This document shows, piece after piece, positions 5,777 through 7,682 of a stretch of DNA of 7,682 bases. Below the pieces are notes generated by a model. The model was not told where the DNA came from and made no database searches. It worked only from the letters and a program-made list of their open reading frames with translations. Each line of letters starts with the position of its first letter. Position 1 is the stretch's first letter. The stretch spans positions 1 to 7,682 of the forward strand of contig JANYFF010000535.1 of the NCBI GenBank assembly GCA_025362825.1, read 5' to 3'. Both the position numbers and the translations under genes were made by a program. This DNA comes from Polaromonas sp. GTDB lineage: Bacteria; Pseudomonadota; Gammaproteobacteria; Burkholderiales; Burkholderiaceae_C.

Positions 5777-6408
5777 GCGCCGACGAGATCCCCGCCAGCC
5801 TAGAGAAAGCTATCGACAGCGATGCCATGCTGGTCGAACGTACCGTCGCGGGCGATCAAAAGGCGTTTGAACTGCTGGTGATCAAGTACCAGCGCCGCAT
5901 TCAGCGCCTGATTGGCCGCATGGTCCGGGACGTTGACCTGGTCGAAGATATTGCCCAGGAGACATTTATCCGGGCTTACCGGGCCCTGGCCCAGTTTCGC
6001 GGAGATGCCCAGTTTTACACCTGGCTCTACCGTATCGCCGTGAATACAGCCAAAAAAGCGCTGATGGATCTCAAGCGAAATCCGACTATTTCGGAAAATT
6101 CATTCAAATCAGGCGATGACGATGAAACTTCCCCCCTTGAGAACGAACTAACCAGTTCAGAAACGCCAGATGCCGTGCTGGCCAGCAAGGAAATCGCCGA
6201 AATGGTGAATGCGGCCATGGAGGCCTTGCCCGAAGAGTTGCGCCAGGCCATCACCCTGCGTGAGATTGAAGGACTGAGCTACGAAGAGATATCTGAAGCC
6301 ATGAATTGCCCGATTGGTACGGTACGGTCCCGTATTTTCCGGGCGCGTGAAGCGATTTCAGAACGGGTCAAGCCCCTGCTGGAAAACCAGTCGGGGAAGC
6401 GCTGGTGA
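5773..6408 (+). CDS. rpoE: RNA polymerase sigma-E factor RpoE
   Basis: RpoE is an ECF-type sigma factor that directs RNA polymerase to envelope-stress promoters when released from RseA. The 211-residue product shows the sigma-2 region: GDQKAFELLVIKYQRRI, DIAQETFIRAYRAL, then FRGDAQFYTWLYRIAVNTAKK. A polar acidic linker (about residues 107-135) follows, then the sigma-4 region with LPEELRQAITLREIEGLSYEEI and the recognition helix CPIGTVRSRIFRAREAI. It is about 20 residues longer than E. coli RpoE, partly from an N-terminal extension; a second ATG at 5827 would remove 18 residues. The ATG at 5773 is preferred because of GGAAG at 5760-5764 and the four-base overlap with the upstream gene. rseA and rseB follow, as in the standard cluster. 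Confidence 0.95.
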   Translation: MSADEIPASLEKAIDSDAMLVERTVAGDQKAFELLVIKYQRRIQRLIGRMVRDVDLVEDIAQETFIRAYRALAQFRGDAQFYTWLYRIAVNTAKKALMDLKRNPTISENSFKSGDDDETSPLENELTSSETPDAVLASKEIAEMVNAAMEALPEELRQAITLREIEGLSYEEISEAMNCPIGTVRSRIFRAREAISERVKPLLENQSGKRW

Positions 6409-6505
6409 AATCCTTTGGAATAGACCGGAACCAGCAAGCCGCCCACGAGTACCAAGCGATGGCCAGAGCCATCATGTCTTCCTGAAAGCCGAACAGCCTA
6501 AAGCC

Positions 6506-7138
6506 ATGAATACCATCAATCCATCCACACAAACCTGTGAACTTCTGTCTGCGCTGGCTGATGGCGAGTTGCACGGCGACGCTTTCAAGGCTGCCATTGA
6601 AGCCTGCGCGCAGGATGAGGTTCTGGCGAGCTGGGGCGCGTACCACCTCATTGGCGATGTGTTGCGGCAACCTTCGCTGGTGATACCGTGCGCTGACATG
6701 GAATTCCTCAGTCGCCTGAACAAGCGGCTTGAGCGTGAACAAATAGCGGCAACTGCACCAGCCTCCGGTGTACAGGAGGTTGCTGCGCGAGCCCGGGCGA
6801 TGCCTGAGGCCGATGTACTTCATTACCGGGGTCCAGCTGTCAATGATGGCAACTTCAAGTGGAAACTGCTGGCTGGCTTCGCGTCCCTTGCCGCGGTATC
6901 AGCCATTGCGTGGAACGCCGCAGGCCTGTCGGCACCGTCCGCCGCACCACAATTGGCACAGGCATCCAATGTCCAGCCTGTACTGGTGGCATCGCCGATG
7001 GGCCCAATGGTGCGTGATGCAAGGCTTGAAGAGCTCCTTCTGGCGCACCGGCAACTGGGCGGTAATTCGGCGTTGCAGGCGCCATCCGGATTTCTGCAAA
7101 ACGCTGCGTTTGAAGCACCCCGGGACGCCAGGCGTTGA
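6506..7138 (+). CDS. rseA: Anti-sigma-E factor RseA
   Basis: RseA is a single-pass inner-membrane protein whose cytoplasmic N-terminal domain holds RpoE inactive; regulated proteolysis frees the sigma factor on envelope damage. The 210-residue product starts MNTINPSTQTCELLSALADG, and LSALADGEL followed by WGAYHLIGDVLR is the sigma-binding domain (residues about 14-55). One membrane helix lies near residues 116-136 (WKLLAGFASLAAVSAIAW). The periplasmic part ends with VRDARLEELLLAHRQLGGNSALQ, a segment resembling the C-terminal part of other RseA proteins. The open frame extends upstream into rpoE, but the ATG at 6506 is chosen because the homologous part begins there; no strong ribosome site is seen. 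A 97-base gap separates it from rpoE, and rseB starts 31 bases after it. Confidence 0.9.
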   Translation: MNTINPSTQTCELLSALADGELHGDAFKAAIEACAQDEVLASWGAYHLIGDVLRQPSLVIPCADMEFLSRLNKRLEREQIAATAPASGVQEVAARARAMPEADVLHYRGPAVNDGNFKWKLLAGFASLAAVSAIAWNAAGLSAPSAAPQLAQASNVQPVLVASPMGPMVRDARLEELLLAHRQLGGNSALQAPSGFLQNAAFEAPRDARR

Positions 7139-7169
7139 GAGTCTGCTGGCTGCCAAGCTTCAAAACACC

Positions 7170-7682
7170 ATGAATTCCAAGCTATTTCGCCTCCTTGCCC
7201 TTGCAATATGGGCACCTCTAGCTATCAATTATGTAGCGGCAGAGGGTTCACAACCGCTGCAGGCAGGGGCAGGTGCCCCCGGTGTCGCGGCCGTTGAGTC
7301 CAGAAACCTCAATGACTGGCTGATGCGCATGCATGAGTCATCAAAGAAACGGGCCTATATCGGCACCTATGTTGTCTCGTCTGGCGGCACCATGTCCAGC
7401 GCCAAGATATGGCATGTGTGTGAAGGCAATCAGCAGATGGAACGCGTGGAAACGCTGACGGGCGCCCCCCGCTCGATCTTCCGGCACAACGACCGTGTCG
7501 TGACCTTCATGCCGGACCACAAGGTGGTTCGCACCGAAAAACGCGATTCGCTGGGCCTGTTTCCTGAGTTGCTTCAGGCTACTGACAACCGCCTCGCGGA
7601 CTTCTACAAAATCAGGCCTGAGGGCGTGGACCGGGTGGCCGGCGTTGAGGCGGACGTGGTTGTACTCGTGCCAAAGGATGCC
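7170..7682 (+). CDS. rseB: Periplasmic sigma-E regulator RseB, 3' truncated
   Basis: RseB binds the periplasmic part of RseA and shields it from DegS; binding of mislocalised lipopolysaccharide or lipoprotein-like ligands relieves this. The first 171 residues are present and the frame runs off the right edge. A signal peptide is clear: MNSKLFRLLALAIW, hydrophobic core, and a VAA cleavage site at residues 22-24. The mature part starts with a linker and DWLMRMHESSKKRAYIGTYV, followed by the LolA/MucB-like fold segments MERVETLTGAPRSIFRHND, VVTFMPDHKVV and LADFYKIRPEGVDRVAGVEADVVVLVPKDA. Gene order and the GAPR motif support RseB (MucB) rather than another lipoprotein chaperone. No obvious Shine-Dalgarno precedes the ATG. 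The C-region of its signal peptide is encoded by a 17-base repeat-like palindrome. Confidence 0.92.
   Translation, partial: MNSKLFRLLALAIWAPLAINYVAAEGSQPLQAGAGAPGVAAVESRNLNDWLMRMHESSKKRAYIGTYVVSSGGTMSSAKIWHVCEGNQQMERVETLTGAPRSIFRHNDRVVTFMPDHKVVRTEKRDSLGLFPELLQATDNRLADFYKIRPEGVDRVAGVEADVVVLVPKDA
7221..7237 (+). repeat. 17-base palindromic core like the fabD repeat
   Basis: GCTATCAATTATGTAGC has the form GCTAY-N7-RTAGC, the same length and ends as the 2218-2234 core in fabD, with a different AT-rich centre. It encodes residues 18-23 of RseB (A-I-N-Y-V-A), the C-region of the signal peptide. Only the core half of the element is recognisable here, so a chance match is possible. Confidence 0.4.

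Noticed and set aside
6427..6432. GGAACC as a sigma-E -35 element before rseA
   Set aside because: No TCTGA/GTCTAA-like -10 occurs at 16-17 bases downstream.
6314..6505. Upstream extension of rseA from the ATG at 6314
   Set aside because: The first 64 residues would be an out-of-frame reading of the rpoE end and the gap; RseA-like sequence begins at the ATG at 6506.

Overview
The window looks like a chromosomal segment from a betaproteobacterium of the order Burkholderiales, probably family Comamonadaceae (Polaromonas/Rhodoferax-like). The evidence is the GC-rich coding sequence, the gene order fabD-fabG-acpP-fabF followed by rpoE-rseA-rseB, and a short AT-rich element inside fabD that matches, from memory, a dispersed repeat common in that family. 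All genes are on the + strand. The genus was not confirmed by any search.

Layout: (1) Bases 2-1724 hold a 5'-truncated sialidase/BNR-repeat protein, whose end overlaps by 20 bases a multi-pass membrane protein of unknown function. (2) A terminator-like hairpin and a possible promoter (about 1747-1778) separate this pair from the type II fatty-acid synthesis genes. (3) fabD (TTG start, 1804) and fabG overlap by ATGA. A structured 172-base spacer leads to acpP. Two consecutive hairpins, the second a textbook intrinsic terminator, follow acpP, and fabF starts 12 bases after the last one. (4) After fabF comes a small two-helix membrane protein resembling YgfX/CptA, whose stop overlaps the start of rpoE (ATGA). 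Then come rseA (anti-sigma factor) and rseB (periplasmic regulator, cut by the window end).

Functionally, fabD, fabG, acpP and fabF supply malonyl-ACP, beta-ketoacyl-ACP reduction, the acyl carrier itself and chain elongation. The rpoE-rseA-rseB set is the sigma-E envelope-stress switch. Its position downstream of fabF means lipid synthesis and envelope stress control are adjacent and may share transcripts. The hairpins around acpP suggest that acpP is set to a different expression level from its neighbours.

Most of the window is ordinary housekeeping sequence, and I see no clearly undescribed multi-gene system. The best items for a second look are the in-frame repeat-like insertion in fabD, a possible second copy of the repeat's core in the rseB signal peptide, the alternative hairpins upstream of acpP, and the sialidase/membrane pair standing where fabH is usually found.
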